From assembly GCA_020632715.1 (NCBI GenBank), contig JACKFA010000004.1:496001-560000 (forward strand): a stretch of DNA of 64,000 nucleotides, in the 5' to 3' direction. Of this stretch, positions 27,607-35,293 are shown one piece after another. Source of the DNA: Deltaproteobacteria bacterium. GTDB lineage: Bacteria; Myxococcota_A; UBA9042; PHBI01. Below the pieces are notes generated by a model. It saw only the letters and a list, made by a program, of their open reading frames with translations, was not told the DNA's origin and made no database searches. How positions within the stretch are numbered: the stretch's first letter is position 1; every line of letters starts with the position of its first letter. The position numbers and the translations under genes are program-made.

Positions 27607-28623
27607 TCAGGCGAGCAGCTCGCGTTTGGCGAGCACGTCCTGCGCGAGCGCGAGCTGGCCGCGGGCGCGCACGAGGTTGTGCTCGCCGCGCGTCGCGAAG
27701 CGCGCCGCGTCCCAGCCGAAGTAGCTCTCGTTCAGCGCGTCCGCGAGGAAGCGGCTCGAGAGCTCGAGCGCGATGCGCGCCGCGGCCCACGGGAAGCTCG
27801 CGGCCTCGGCCGGCGTGACCCAGTCGCGCGCCGCGGCGAGGTAGCTATCCCGCGCTGCACAATAGCGATCGACCAGGAATTCCGGGCTCGTGTCGTCCTC
27901 GCTTGCTGCATTGCACCATGAGCGGAGGGCGTCGCCGATCTCGGCGTCGAGGGTCGTCCAGCCGAGCGTGTCGAGGTCGAGGATCGCGACGACGTCGTCC
28001 CCCTCGAAGAGGAAGTTCGCGAGCTTCGGGTCGCCGTGCCCGATGCGCGCCGGCAGCGGCTCCTCCGCCGCCGGGAAGGCCGCCCACGCCGAGAAGATCG
28101 CCTCCGCGAGCGGCGCGACCTCGCCTGCGAGGCGGTGCTCCGGGTGCGCCGCGACCGCGGCGCGCAGGTTCGCGAGGTGCTTCTCGGTGTCGTGGATCCC
28201 GAGCCGCGCGAACGCGAACTCGTGCCGCACCGGCGCGAGCGCCCCGTGGAAGCGCGCGAGCGCCCGCGCGGCCGAGCGCACCTGCCCGAGCGTCTCGACC
28301 TGGTGGAGCGTCGCGCCGGGCAGGAAGCGCAGCACGCGCCACGCGCCGTCGTCGCGGTCGACCCAGAGGCGCCCGTCGTCCGCCGCCACGAGCGGCGGCA
28401 CCGGCACCCCCGCCGCCACGAGGTGCGGCGTGAGCGCGGCGATGTCGTGGTGGAGCTCGCCGCCGAAGATCGGGTGCAGCCGCTGCACCACCCAGCGCCG
28501 CCCCACGACCCAGGTCGCGTTGATGAGCCCGCCCGTCGGGCGCGTCGCCCCGTGCGCCGCGAGGTCGCGCGCGACCTCCGACCACGCCGTCACCGCCTCG
28601 GCGAGCGCCGGGTCGACGGTCAC
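27607..28623 (-). CDS. APH-like phosphotransferase (sugar or small-molecule kinase)
   Basis: This 338-residue protein kinase-like fold has the catalytic loop RIGHGDPKLANFLFEGDD and the metal-binding AILDLDTLGW, typical of aminoglycoside phosphotransferase/choline kinase relatives, including N-acetylhexosamine kinases. GLINATWVV near the N-terminus fits the nucleotide loop. The GTG at 28623 overlaps the stop of the upstream small gene (GTGA). The substrate cannot be told; a metabolic kinase is more likely than a resistance enzyme. A patch at 27843-27920 is AT-richer than the rest. Confidence 0.82.
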   Translation of the reverse strand: MTVDPALAEAVTAWSEVARDLAAHGATRPTGGLINATWVVGRRWVVQRLHPIFGGELHHDIAALTPHLVAAGVPVPPLVAADDGRLWVDRDDGAWRVLRFLPGATLHQVETLGQVRSAARALARFHGALAPVRHEFAFARLGIHDTEKHLANLRAAVAAHPEHRLAGEVAPLAEAIFSAWAAFPAAEEPLPARIGHGDPKLANFLFEGDDVVAILDLDTLGWTTLDAEIGDALRSWCNAASEDDTSPEFLVDRYCAARDSYLAAARDWVTPAEAASFPWAAARIALELSSRFLADALNESYFGWDAARFATRGEHNLVRARGQLALAQDVLAKRELLA

Positions 28624-28880
28624 GCGAGGCCCTCGCCGCCGTCGTCCTCGCCGCGCCCCGGCCGCGCCATGAGCCGCTCGAGCGTCGCCTTGCTGCGCGA
28701 CTGGAGCCAGTCCACGAGCCACGGCTCCTCGGGATCGGGGTGCCCCGCGCGGAAGCCCTCCTCGAAGGCGTGCCCCACGAGCACGCGCAGGTGCTGGAGC
28801 AGCGGCAGCAGGTGCTCGAGCGCGCGCACCGCGTGGTCGCGCTCGGCCGTGACCTTCTCGAGCTCGTCGTTCGCCGCCAT
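28620..28880 (-). CDS. Small coiled-coil protein
   Basis: This 86-residue soluble protein has a heptad-rich helix (about 3-45, ELEKVTAERDHAVRALEHLL), a short PDPEEPWLVDWL segment and an acidic Gly-rich end. No signal peptide and no known motif. It lies two nt after the large lipoprotein and is coupled (GTGA) to the kinase, so the three form an operon. Function unknown. Confidence 0.55.
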   Translation of the reverse strand: MAANDELEKVTAERDHAVRALEHLLPLLQHLRVLVGHAFEEGFRAGHPDPEEPWLVDWLQSRSKATLERLMARPGRGEDDGGEGLA

Positions 28881-28882
28881 CG

Positions 28883-30853
28883 CTACCACTCCGAGGTGAT
28901 GAGGGCCGTGAGCAGCGCCACCGGCACGTGCAGCGTCATGGTCGTCGTCTTCCCGTCGCTCCGCGAGTCGAGCGCGAACGCCTCGTCCGCCGGGAGCTTC
29001 GCGATGACCGCCGCCCGCGGCGCCAGGCTCGGGAGGCGCGCGAACGCCTGCAGCAGCGCGCCTATCCGCACCGTCACCGCGAAGAACGCCTGCGCGCCCA
29101 CCCGCGCGAGCTGCGGCTGGCCGCCGTCGGCCTCGCCCGTCGCCGTCTCGCCCGCCGCGAGCTTCGCCGCCCGCGCCGCCGCGTTCGGCCCGAACGCCGC
29201 CACGACCCGCTCCTTCCCGCTCGCGACCGCCGCCTCGAGGCGCGGCCCGACGAGCACCTTCGCGACGTCGGCCAGCGCCGGGTCCGACTTCGCGAGCGCC
29301 ATGCGGTCCCAGTCGACCGTGAGCCGGATACCCGACACCGCGACGCCGTCCGCGACCTCCTCGATGGGGGCGAGCCCGAGCCCGAGCGGCCCGCCGAGCT
29401 GGTTCACCGCCACGACGAGGTCCCCGAAGCCGTCGAGCTTCAGGTTCTCCGGGACCGCGCCGCCCTCGGCGAGCTTCGCCTTGAGGCGCGCGATCCCGCG
29501 CTGGCCGATCCAGTCGAGCACCTCGAGGAGGTGCCCCTTCGCGGCTGCGCCGTCGGTCGTCGCCTGCGTGATCTCGAGCGCGAGCGGGAAGTCGCCGTCG
29601 GTGCCGATCGAGAGCGCCGCGTCGCCGGTCGCGAGCGCGAGGCCGGCCTTGAAGTGGGCGGCGAGCGCGGCGGCGTCGGCGTCGGAGACCGGCTCGCCGA
29701 GGAGCTGCGAGAACCCGGCGCCGATGACCGCCGGGTCGACCGCGTCGACGTCGACCGGGAGGTCCCACGCGAGCCCGAGGAAGGCCGTCTTCGCGACGGC
29801 GCCGAGGAGATCGGCCTCGCGGCCGCCGTGGTCGGCGATGCGCTTGGCGAGATCGGTGCCGTCGGCCCCGCGCACCCCGAAGGCGACGCGCGCGACGCCG
29901 TTCCCGGGCTCGAGCGCGACGCCGAGGCGGTCGGCCTGGAGCACGAAGTCGAAGCCCGCGTCGACGAGCGACGTGAGCGTGCGCGCCTGCGCCGGGATGG
30001 GCATGCGGTCGGCCGCCCGCTTCGCGACGGCGCTCGCGAGGTCGCGCGTCGCCGCGAGCTCCTCGGTGTAGATCCGGCGCAGGTTCGTCACGCTCACCTC
30101 GGCGGAGAGCGTCTGCGGCGGCGTCCACGCCATCACCGTGTCCTTCACGTAGGGCGTCAGCGCCGCCCAGAGGCCGTCGGGCCCGGAGAACACGACGTGA
30201 TCGGGCAGGAAGTCGACGAAGACCGGCGGCGCGCCGCCCTCCGCGGCGAGCACCCCCGCGTGCCCCGGGGCCGCGCCGAAGCGCTTGCCGAGCCCGGACC
30301 GCACCATCTCCTCGGGCGCGCGCACCGGCAGCACCACGAGGAAGCCGCCCGGGTTCGCCTTCTGGTCGGGCACGACGACCCGCACGGGGCGCTCGACGTC
30401 GATCCACGCGGTCTCCGCGAGGCCGAAGCGCATGCGCGCCGCCTCGAGGAGCGCCGCGAGCGGGTCCGGCGGGAGCGGGGCGTCGTGGTCGACCGCGCGG
30501 GCGGCCTGCGCGAAGCCGCGCACGAGCGGCCCGAGGCCCGGCGAGCCGACGACGACGCCCACCTCCGGCGGGATCGACGCGAGCGAGATCGCCTGGATCT
30601 CGCCGCCCTTCGGCGTCGCCTCCGGCGGGACCGGCGGCGGGACGGCCACGGTGACCGGCTTCTCGGGGGTGGCGGGCTTCTCCGGCGCGATCTGGGCGGT
30701 CTCGCCGGGCTTCCCGGGCGGGGTCTCCGCGGGGCCCTCGGTCTGGATCGCCGGCTCCACGGGCGGCGGCGCGGGGGCGGGCTCGTCCTTCCCGCAGGCG
30801 GCGAGGCCGAGCGCGAGGGCGAGCGCGAGGGGGATCAGGTGCGGGCGCGACAT
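28883..30853 (-). CDS. Large lipoprotein of unknown function
   Basis: This 656-residue protein starts with a lipoprotein signal peptide (lipobox LAAC, Cys20), followed by a Pro/Glu/Lys linker (about 25-85). The rest is a long mixed alpha/beta region with repeated hydrophobic 'G-x-F-P-L' strands and DGFGDLVVAVNQLGG, resembling DUF3352-like proteins in overall style. No catalytic motif is evident. A GGAGG SD precedes the ATG. It is probably anchored in the outer membrane facing the periplasm. It is co-directional with the downstream small gene and kinase. Confidence 0.6.
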   Translation of the reverse strand: MSRPHLIPLALALALGLAACGKDEPAPAPPPVEPAIQTEGPAETPPGKPGETAQIAPEKPATPEKPVTVAVPPPVPPEATPKGGEIQAISLASIPPEVGVVVGSPGLGPLVRGFAQAARAVDHDAPLPPDPLAALLEAARMRFGLAETAWIDVERPVRVVVPDQKANPGGFLVVLPVRAPEEMVRSGLGKRFGAAPGHAGVLAAEGGAPPVFVDFLPDHVVFSGPDGLWAALTPYVKDTVMAWTPPQTLSAEVSVTNLRRIYTEELAATRDLASAVAKRAADRMPIPAQARTLTSLVDAGFDFVLQADRLGVALEPGNGVARVAFGVRGADGTDLAKRIADHGGREADLLGAVAKTAFLGLAWDLPVDVDAVDPAVIGAGFSQLLGEPVSDADAAALAAHFKAGLALATGDAALSIGTDGDFPLALEITQATTDGAAAKGHLLEVLDWIGQRGIARLKAKLAEGGAVPENLKLDGFGDLVVAVNQLGGPLGLGLAPIEEVADGVAVSGIRLTVDWDRMALAKSDPALADVAKVLVGPRLEAAVASGKERVVAAFGPNAAARAAKLAAGETATGEADGGQPQLARVGAQAFFAVTVRIGALLQAFARLPSLAPRAAVIAKLPADEAFALDSRSDGKTTTMTLHVPVALLTALITSEW

Positions 30854-30941
30854 GGGGCCTCCGGGTGGGGACAGCGCGTGGACTCCTCGCTAACCCACCT
30901 CGGGGGTGTTTGGAAGCCCGGAGGTGCCGTGATCGCGGCGG

Positions 30942-32273
30942 TCACTTCCCGATGCAGAAGGCGGAGAAGAGCACGTCGAGCACGTCCTCGACGGTCGAGA
31001 GGCCGACGAGCTCCGCGAGCGCGTCGAGGGCCTCCTGCACGTCGACCGCGACGAGCTCGGCGGGGGCGCCGTCGTCGAGGCCACAGGCGGCGAGGTCGAG
31101 GGCGTCGGCCGCGCGGACGAGGGCGTCGCGCTGGCGCTCGCGGGCGATGACGAGGCCGGTGCCGTCGGCGTCGAGGCCGCCGCCGAGGGCGCGGAGGAGG
31201 GCGTCGCGCAGGGCGTCGAGGCCCTCGCCGGTGACGACGCTGACGGCGACGGCGTCGGCGACGGCGGGCGTGGCGTGGAGATCGGCCTTCGAGGCGACGC
31301 GGACCACGGGGGCCCCCTCGGCGGCGGCGGCGAGCGGGGCGACGGGGTCGGGGTCGGCGGGGTCGATGACGTGGACGACGACGTCCGCGCCGCGCACCTC
31401 GCGCTCCGAACGCGCGACGCCATGGGCCTCGACGGCGTCCGCGGCGGCGCGGATCCCCGCCGTGTCGACGAGCACGACCGGGACGCCGCCGAGGTCGATG
31501 GCGGCGTCGACCACGTCGCGCGTGGTGCCGGGGAGCTCGCTCACGATGGCGCGGTCGGCCTCGAGGAGGGCGTTGAAGAGGCTCGACTTGCCGGCGTTCG
31601 GGCGCCCGGCGAGGACGACGCGCGCGCCGTCGCGGAGGAGGCGGCCGCGGGCGTGGGTGGCGGCGAGGGCGCGCAGATCGGCGCCGACCGCGCGGGCGTC
31701 GCGCGCGAGCTCGGCGGGGTCGATGAGGGGGACGTCCTCCTCGACGAAGTCGATGCCGACCTCGATGCGGGCGCGGAGGGCGAGGAGCGCGTCGCGGGCG
31801 GCGTTCGCGCGCGCGGCGAGCGCCCCGCCGAGGTGCGCCCGGGCCTGGGCGAGGGCGCGCTCCGTGCGGGCGCCGACGAGATCGGCGACGGCCTCGGCGC
31901 GGGTGAGGTCGATCTTGCCGTTCAGGAAGGCGCGGCGCGTGAACTCCCCCGGCTCGGCGTGGCGGGCGCCGGCGGCGAGGCAGGCGGCGAGGCAGGCGCG
32001 GAGGGAGAGGGCGCCGCCGTGGAGGTGGAGCTCGGCGACGTCCTCGCCGGTGAAGCTCGCCGGGCCGGGGAAGAGGGCGCACAGGCCCTCGTCGAGGGTG
32101 GCGCCGGCGGCGTCCGTGAGGCGGCCGAGGTAGAGGCGGCGCGGGGCGGCGGCGGCGGGGAGGCCGGCGAAGCGGGCGCGGGCGATGGCGAGCGCCGAGG
32201 GGCCGGAGAGGCGGATGACGCCGACGCCGCCGCCGGCGGCGGAGGCGATGGCGGCGATGGTGTCGTCGCGCAC
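30942..32273 (-). CDS. mnmE: tRNA modification GTPase MnmE
   Basis: This 443-residue protein has the N-terminal folate-binding domain (GVGVIRLSGP, GEDVAELHLHGG) and a G domain with GRPNAGKSSLFNAL and VDTAGI. A helical domain ends in FCIGK, the universal MnmE C-terminus with its catalytic Cys. With MnmG it modifies U34 of several tRNAs. GTG start, 9 nt after the preceding stop. The G4 motif reads SKAD rather than NKxD, a modest deviation. Confidence 0.96.
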   Translation of the reverse strand: MRDDTIAAIASAAGGGVGVIRLSGPSALAIARARFAGLPAAAAPRRLYLGRLTDAAGATLDEGLCALFPGPASFTGEDVAELHLHGGALSLRACLAACLAAGARHAEPGEFTRRAFLNGKIDLTRAEAVADLVGARTERALAQARAHLGGALAARANAARDALLALRARIEVGIDFVEEDVPLIDPAELARDARAVGADLRALAATHARGRLLRDGARVVLAGRPNAGKSSLFNALLEADRAIVSELPGTTRDVVDAAIDLGGVPVVLVDTAGIRAAADAVEAHGVARSEREVRGADVVVHVIDPADPDPVAPLAAAAEGAPVVRVASKADLHATPAVADAVAVSVVTGEGLDALRDALLRALGGGLDADGTGLVIARERQRDALVRAADALDLAACGLDDGAPAELVAVDVQEALDALAELVGLSTVEDVLDVLFSAFCIGK

Positions 32274-32282
32274 TCGGCGGCG

Positions 32283-33404
32283 CTACTTCGCGGGGGCGGC
32301 TTCGAGCCAGGCGCGCACGGGCGCGACGGCGCCCGGGGCGAGGGCGGAGAAGCCCTTGCCGTCGGCCTCGCCGCCCTTCCAGAAGGCGACGACGGCGTCG
32401 GGGGGCGCGTCGGCGAAGGGCGCGAGCGCGGCGGGGAGGGTTGGGGCGTCGATGGTGGCGGCGCCGGTGTCGCCGCCGGAGGGGTCCTCGAAGTGCGGGG
32501 AGTGGCCGACGAAGACGAGGCGGGCGCGGGCGGCGGCGCCGTCCCAGGCGAGCTCGAGGGCGAAGAGGGCGAGGGCCTTCTCGACGTCGGCCGCGGGGGC
32601 GTCGGGGTACTCCTCGCGGACGGCGGCGACGGCGCGCGGGAGGGCCTCGGCGGTGGCCTTCGCGAGCTCGTCGGCCGGGTAGAGGGCCATCGGCGGGGTG
32701 AGGGCGCCGGTGCGGAGGTCGATGACGCGCGGGACGTCCCAGGTGGCGCCGCCGGCGGGGATGGGGCAGATGTCGCTGTTCATGAAGTGGTTCACGAGCA
32801 CGTAGGGGCCGAGCTGGGCGAGGACGTTGACGCGCTCGGTGTGGATGGCGTTCGTGCCCTCGGCGGGGCGCTGCTTCACGTCGGCGAGGACGTGGACGGC
32901 GGCGTCGCCGGGCGGGACGACCGGGGTGATGGTGAGGTCCTCGAAGGCGGCCTCGGCGTCGTCGTCGCAGGGGCGGACCTTCACGCCCGAGTGCCGCGAG
33001 GCGATGGCCCAGGCGCGGCCCTCCCAGGCGACGAGCACGACGCCGTCGCGCTGGGCGACGACCTTCGGGCCGTCGCCGTCGTCGACGATGAGCGCCGTGG
33101 CGGCGGTCTCGAGGTTCTCCTGCTGGCGCCAGGCGAGCCAGGCCTTGGCGGGGGCGGTCGCTGCGGGCTCGGCGGGGGCCGGGGCGGCGTCAGCGGCGGG
33201 CTCGGCGGGGGCCGGGGCGGCGTCGGCGGCGGGCTCGGCGGGGGCCGCGGGCTCCGTTGGCTCCGCGGGCGCGGCAGGCTCCGCGGGCGCGATGGGCTCT
33301 GCGGGGGGCGCCGGCTTCTTCTCGCCGCAGCCGGCGGCCGCGGCGAGTAGGAGGGCGGGGAGGGTCAGGGCGAGGGCGATGCGGCACGTCGGCGGGGTCG
33401 GCAT
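32283..33404 (-). CDS. Lipoprotein with Pro/Ala/Glu repeats and a mixed-fold domain
   Basis: From the ATG at 33404 (GGAG SD) the product has 373 residues. A lipoprotein signal ends in AAAAGC. A repetitive linker follows (about 25-85) built from an 11-residue unit PAEPAADAAPA, matching the 33-bp DNA repeat at 33168-33246. The remaining 290 residues form a globular domain with a WLAWRQQENLETAATALIVDD start and a C-terminal FVGHSPHFEDPSGGD stretch. No family recognised. It lies just upstream of mnmE. Confidence 0.6.
   Translation of the reverse strand: MPTPPTCRIALALTLPALLLAAAAGCGEKKPAPPAEPIAPAEPAAPAEPTEPAAPAEPAADAAPAPAEPAADAAPAPAEPAATAPAKAWLAWRQQENLETAATALIVDDGDGPKVVAQRDGVVLVAWEGRAWAIASRHSGVKVRPCDDDAEAAFEDLTITPVVPPGDAAVHVLADVKQRPAEGTNAIHTERVNVLAQLGPYVLVNHFMNSDICPIPAGGATWDVPRVIDLRTGALTPPMALYPADELAKATAEALPRAVAAVREEYPDAPAADVEKALALFALELAWDGAAARARLVFVGHSPHFEDPSGGDTGAATIDAPTLPAALAPFADAPPDAVVAFWKGGEADGKGFSALAPGAVAPVRAWLEAAPAK
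33168..33246. repeat. 33-bp tandem repeat, 2.4 copies
   Basis: Two full units (33168-33200, 33201-33233) and a 13-bp partial unit differ by only one base. They encode the Pro/Ala/Glu linker of the lipoprotein, so the copy number probably varies between strains without breaking the frame. Confidence 0.8.
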
Positions 33405-33483
33405 GGGTCGGCTCCGTGGGGGCGGGAACAACGCTCGCCCCGACGGATAGCAGGAAGCGCGGCGCGCCGCATCTGGTCTCGGC

Positions 33484-33999
33484 TCACTCGAGCGTGATCG
33501 CGACGTCGACGTCGCTCGTGCCGTCGTCGAGGCGGTCGAGGACGAAGGCGACCTGCTTCTCGCAGCCCGCGCCGAGGCACGGCCAGCGCAGCGTGCCGAC
33601 GAACGTGTAGCTACCGGCCTCGTCGACGGTCAGGACGAGGCCGTCGGGGCCGACGCCCTCGAGATCGAGGCCGACGACGCCGAAGCGGAGGGTCGCGGGG
33701 CCGGGCCACGGCTCGGGCGGCTGGCTGAACGTGACGAGCACGTCGACCAACAGGCGCTTCCCGTAGTCGGCGGTCTGCAGGTCGGCCGCCGACTCGTGCG
33801 CGCCGCGGACGAGCGTGAACGTCGTGGTCGCGGTCGGCACGGCGGGCCGGAGGGTGACGAGGGCGGCGTTCTCCGTGGTGACGACGACGCCGTCGTCGTA
33901 GGTGGTGCCGTCGTCGTAGTCACCGTCGCACGCGGGGAGCGCGAGCGCGACGGCGAACGCTGCGAGAGCCAGGATGAGCGAGAAGACGGTGCGTCTCAT
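33484..33999 (-). CDS. Lipoprotein of unknown function
   Basis: This 171-residue protein has a long signal peptide with lipobox ALPAC, then an Asp/Tyr/Thr-rich spacer (DGDYDDGTTYDDG) and a beta-rich domain of about 130 residues with alternating hydrophobic strands and a CLGAGC pair. The ATG at 33999 has a GAGGAGG SD. An upstream in-frame ATG at 34161 would add a Pro/Arg-rich stretch and is rejected. No motif recognised. Confidence 0.6.
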   Translation of the reverse strand: MRRTVFSLILALAAFAVALALPACDGDYDDGTTYDDGVVVTTENAALVTLRPAVPTATTTFTLVRGAHESAADLQTADYGKRLLVDVLVTFSQPPEPWPGPATLRFGVVGLDLEGVGPDGLVLTVDEAGSYTFVGTLRWPCLGAGCEKQVAFVLDRLDDGTSDVDVAITLE

Positions 34000-34159
34000 G
34001 GTGCCCTCCTCGATGTGGCGGAGACGTCGTTTCAGTGGGAGCAAGATCCGCGCCCGCGCGGGCGGCGGCCTCGGACGCGGCGCTCCGGCCCCGGGCGGCC
34101 ACGGGAGCGGTCGCGCTCGCACAGCGGGGTGTGGCAGGGCGCCCGGGCGGGCGGAAATC

Positions 34160-34187
34160 ATGACGGGCGGCGCGCGCGTGATACCGT
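34160..34187 (+). promoter_or_regulatory. Candidate promoter for a leaderless TPR mRNA
   Basis: ATGACG (34160-34165), a 16-nt spacer and an extended -10, TG-A-TACCGT (-10 hexamer 34182-34187), precede the ATG by exactly 6 nt. The start site would coincide with the A of the ATG, and no SD is present. Confidence 0.4.
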
Positions 34188-34193
34188 GCCGCC

Positions 34194-34769
34194 ATGGTGG
34201 ACCCGGCTCAGCTCTTCAACCAGGCGCTGCGGGCGCTCGAGATCGGCCGCGTCGAGGTCGCCGTGGACCGCCTGAAGAAGGTCGTCGCGGAGGACCCGGC
34301 GGACGGCGAGGCCGTGGCGCTGCTCGTCGACACGTGGCGCGACCACGGCGAGAGCGCGCGCGCCGAGGAGCTCCTCGACCTGCTCGTCGAGGCGGTGCCG
34401 GACGACGTCGACTACAAGGTGCTGCTCGCGGACGTGCGGCTCGAGCTCGGGGACGCTCGCGGGGCGGCGGTCGTGCTGAAGCAGGTGCTCGCGGTGCGAC
34501 CGGGGCACTGGGAGGCGCTCTACCTGCTCGGGAACGCGTTCTCCGACGCGGGCGCGTTCGCGGAGGCCGTGAAGGTGTACCGGCTCTCGCTCGCGTCGAA
34601 CCCGTTCGGCGAGGACGTGTGGCACAACCTCGCGGTCGCGCTCGAGCGCACGGGGGCCGCGACCGAGGCGGCCGAGGCGTGGCGCGGCTACCTCAAGGTG
34701 GCGCCGGCCGCGGAAGACCGGGGCGCGGTCGAGGCGAGCATCGCGCGGCTCGAGGGCGCGGCGGGTTGA
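34194..34769 (+). CDS. Cytoplasmic TPR protein
   Basis: This 191-residue protein has no signal peptide and consists of about five TPR-like hairpins (for example HWEALYLLGNAFSDAGAFAEAVKVYRLSL at about 101-130, given here by position and start/end residues only as a repeat). It is likely a protein-protein interaction adaptor. The ATG lies only 6 nt after a candidate -10 box and has no SD, suggesting leaderless translation. It is convergent with the next gene, with a hairpin between them. Confidence 0.7.
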   Translation: MVDPAQLFNQALRALEIGRVEVAVDRLKKVVAEDPADGEAVALLVDTWRDHGESARAEELLDLLVEAVPDDVDYKVLLADVRLELGDARGAAVVLKQVLAVRPGHWEALYLLGNAFSDAGAFAEAVKVYRLSLASNPFGEDVWHNLAVALERTGAATEAAEAWRGYLKVAPAAEDRGAVEASIARLEGAAG

Positions 34770-34776
34770 GCGCGGG

Positions 34777-34807
34777 CGGGGCCATGACGCAGCGCGTCAT
34801 GACCCCG
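34777..34807. terminator. Bidirectional hairpin between convergent genes
   Basis: A 5-bp CGGGG/CCCCG outer stem, one mismatch, and an 8-bp CATGACGC/GCGTCATG inner stem with a 3-nt loop fill the 49-bp gap between two convergent stops. It probably ends transcription from both sides. Its core is palindrome copy 2 (34784-34800). Confidence 0.55.
34784..34800. repeat. Recurrent palindrome, copy 2
   Basis: ATGACGCAGCGCGTCAT: 7-bp arms around AGC, the same arms as the copies at 25097 and 38867. Here it is entirely intergenic. Confidence 0.6.
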
Positions 34808-34818
34808 GGCGACCTCGA

Positions 34819-35124
34819 TCAGTCGTCGCCGCCGTCGTCGGAGGCGCCCTCGGTCCAGGTGGACAGGGCGTCGATGAGCTGGCGGGCCTGCTTGACGCTC
34901 GAGATGTTGAACTTGCTCTGCTGCCGGAAGACGCCGTTGCGCTTCTGGTAGCGGCGGATGGAGAACTTCTCGGGGCCCATCTCGCCGGAGCGGTCGCGCT
35001 CGCGGTACTTGAAGAGGATCGTGGTCCACGAGCCCTTCGTGAGGATGGCCTTGTCGAGCTCCTCGACGACGGTCTCGCCGCCTTCCTCGTAGGTGATGGT
35101 GATGTCGTCGATGGTCTCGGCCAT
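34819..35124 (-). CDS. Small PC4-like protein (tentative)
   Basis: This 101-residue cytoplasmic protein starts MAETIDDITITYEEGG. A beta-rich core follows, including FSIRRYQKRNGVFRQQSKFNIS-type strands and then the helix QARQLIDALSTW. The layout of a strand, an R-x-Y/G turn, a second strand and a final helix resembles PC4/YdbC single-stranded nucleic-acid-binding proteins. The tail is Asp/Gly-rich. I am only moderately sure of the family. A GGAG-like SD is about 8 nt before the ATG. It is convergent with the TPR gene and divergent from the RCC1 lipoprotein. Confidence 0.5.
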   Translation of the reverse strand: MAETIDDITITYEEGGETVVEELDKAILTKGSWTTILFKYRERDRSGEMGPEKFSIRRYQKRNGVFRQQSKFNISSVKQARQLIDALSTWTEGASDDGGDD

Positions 35125-35293
35125 GGCGCGCTCCGCTGCTTCCCGGTGTTCGTCGGGGAGCCTTGTAGCAGCGTCCGGCGCGGGCGTCACGCGCGGAGAG
35201 GCGAGGGATGTGTGAAGTGAAAGCAATGGAAAGGTGCAGTGGCGCCTTGGTGCGGCTACCTTCCGCGCCGCTCGAAACCTGGAGACCTGCTGC

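Noticed and set aside
33168..33246. CRISPR-like repeats
   Set aside because: The units are contiguous without spacers and encode a protein linker in frame.
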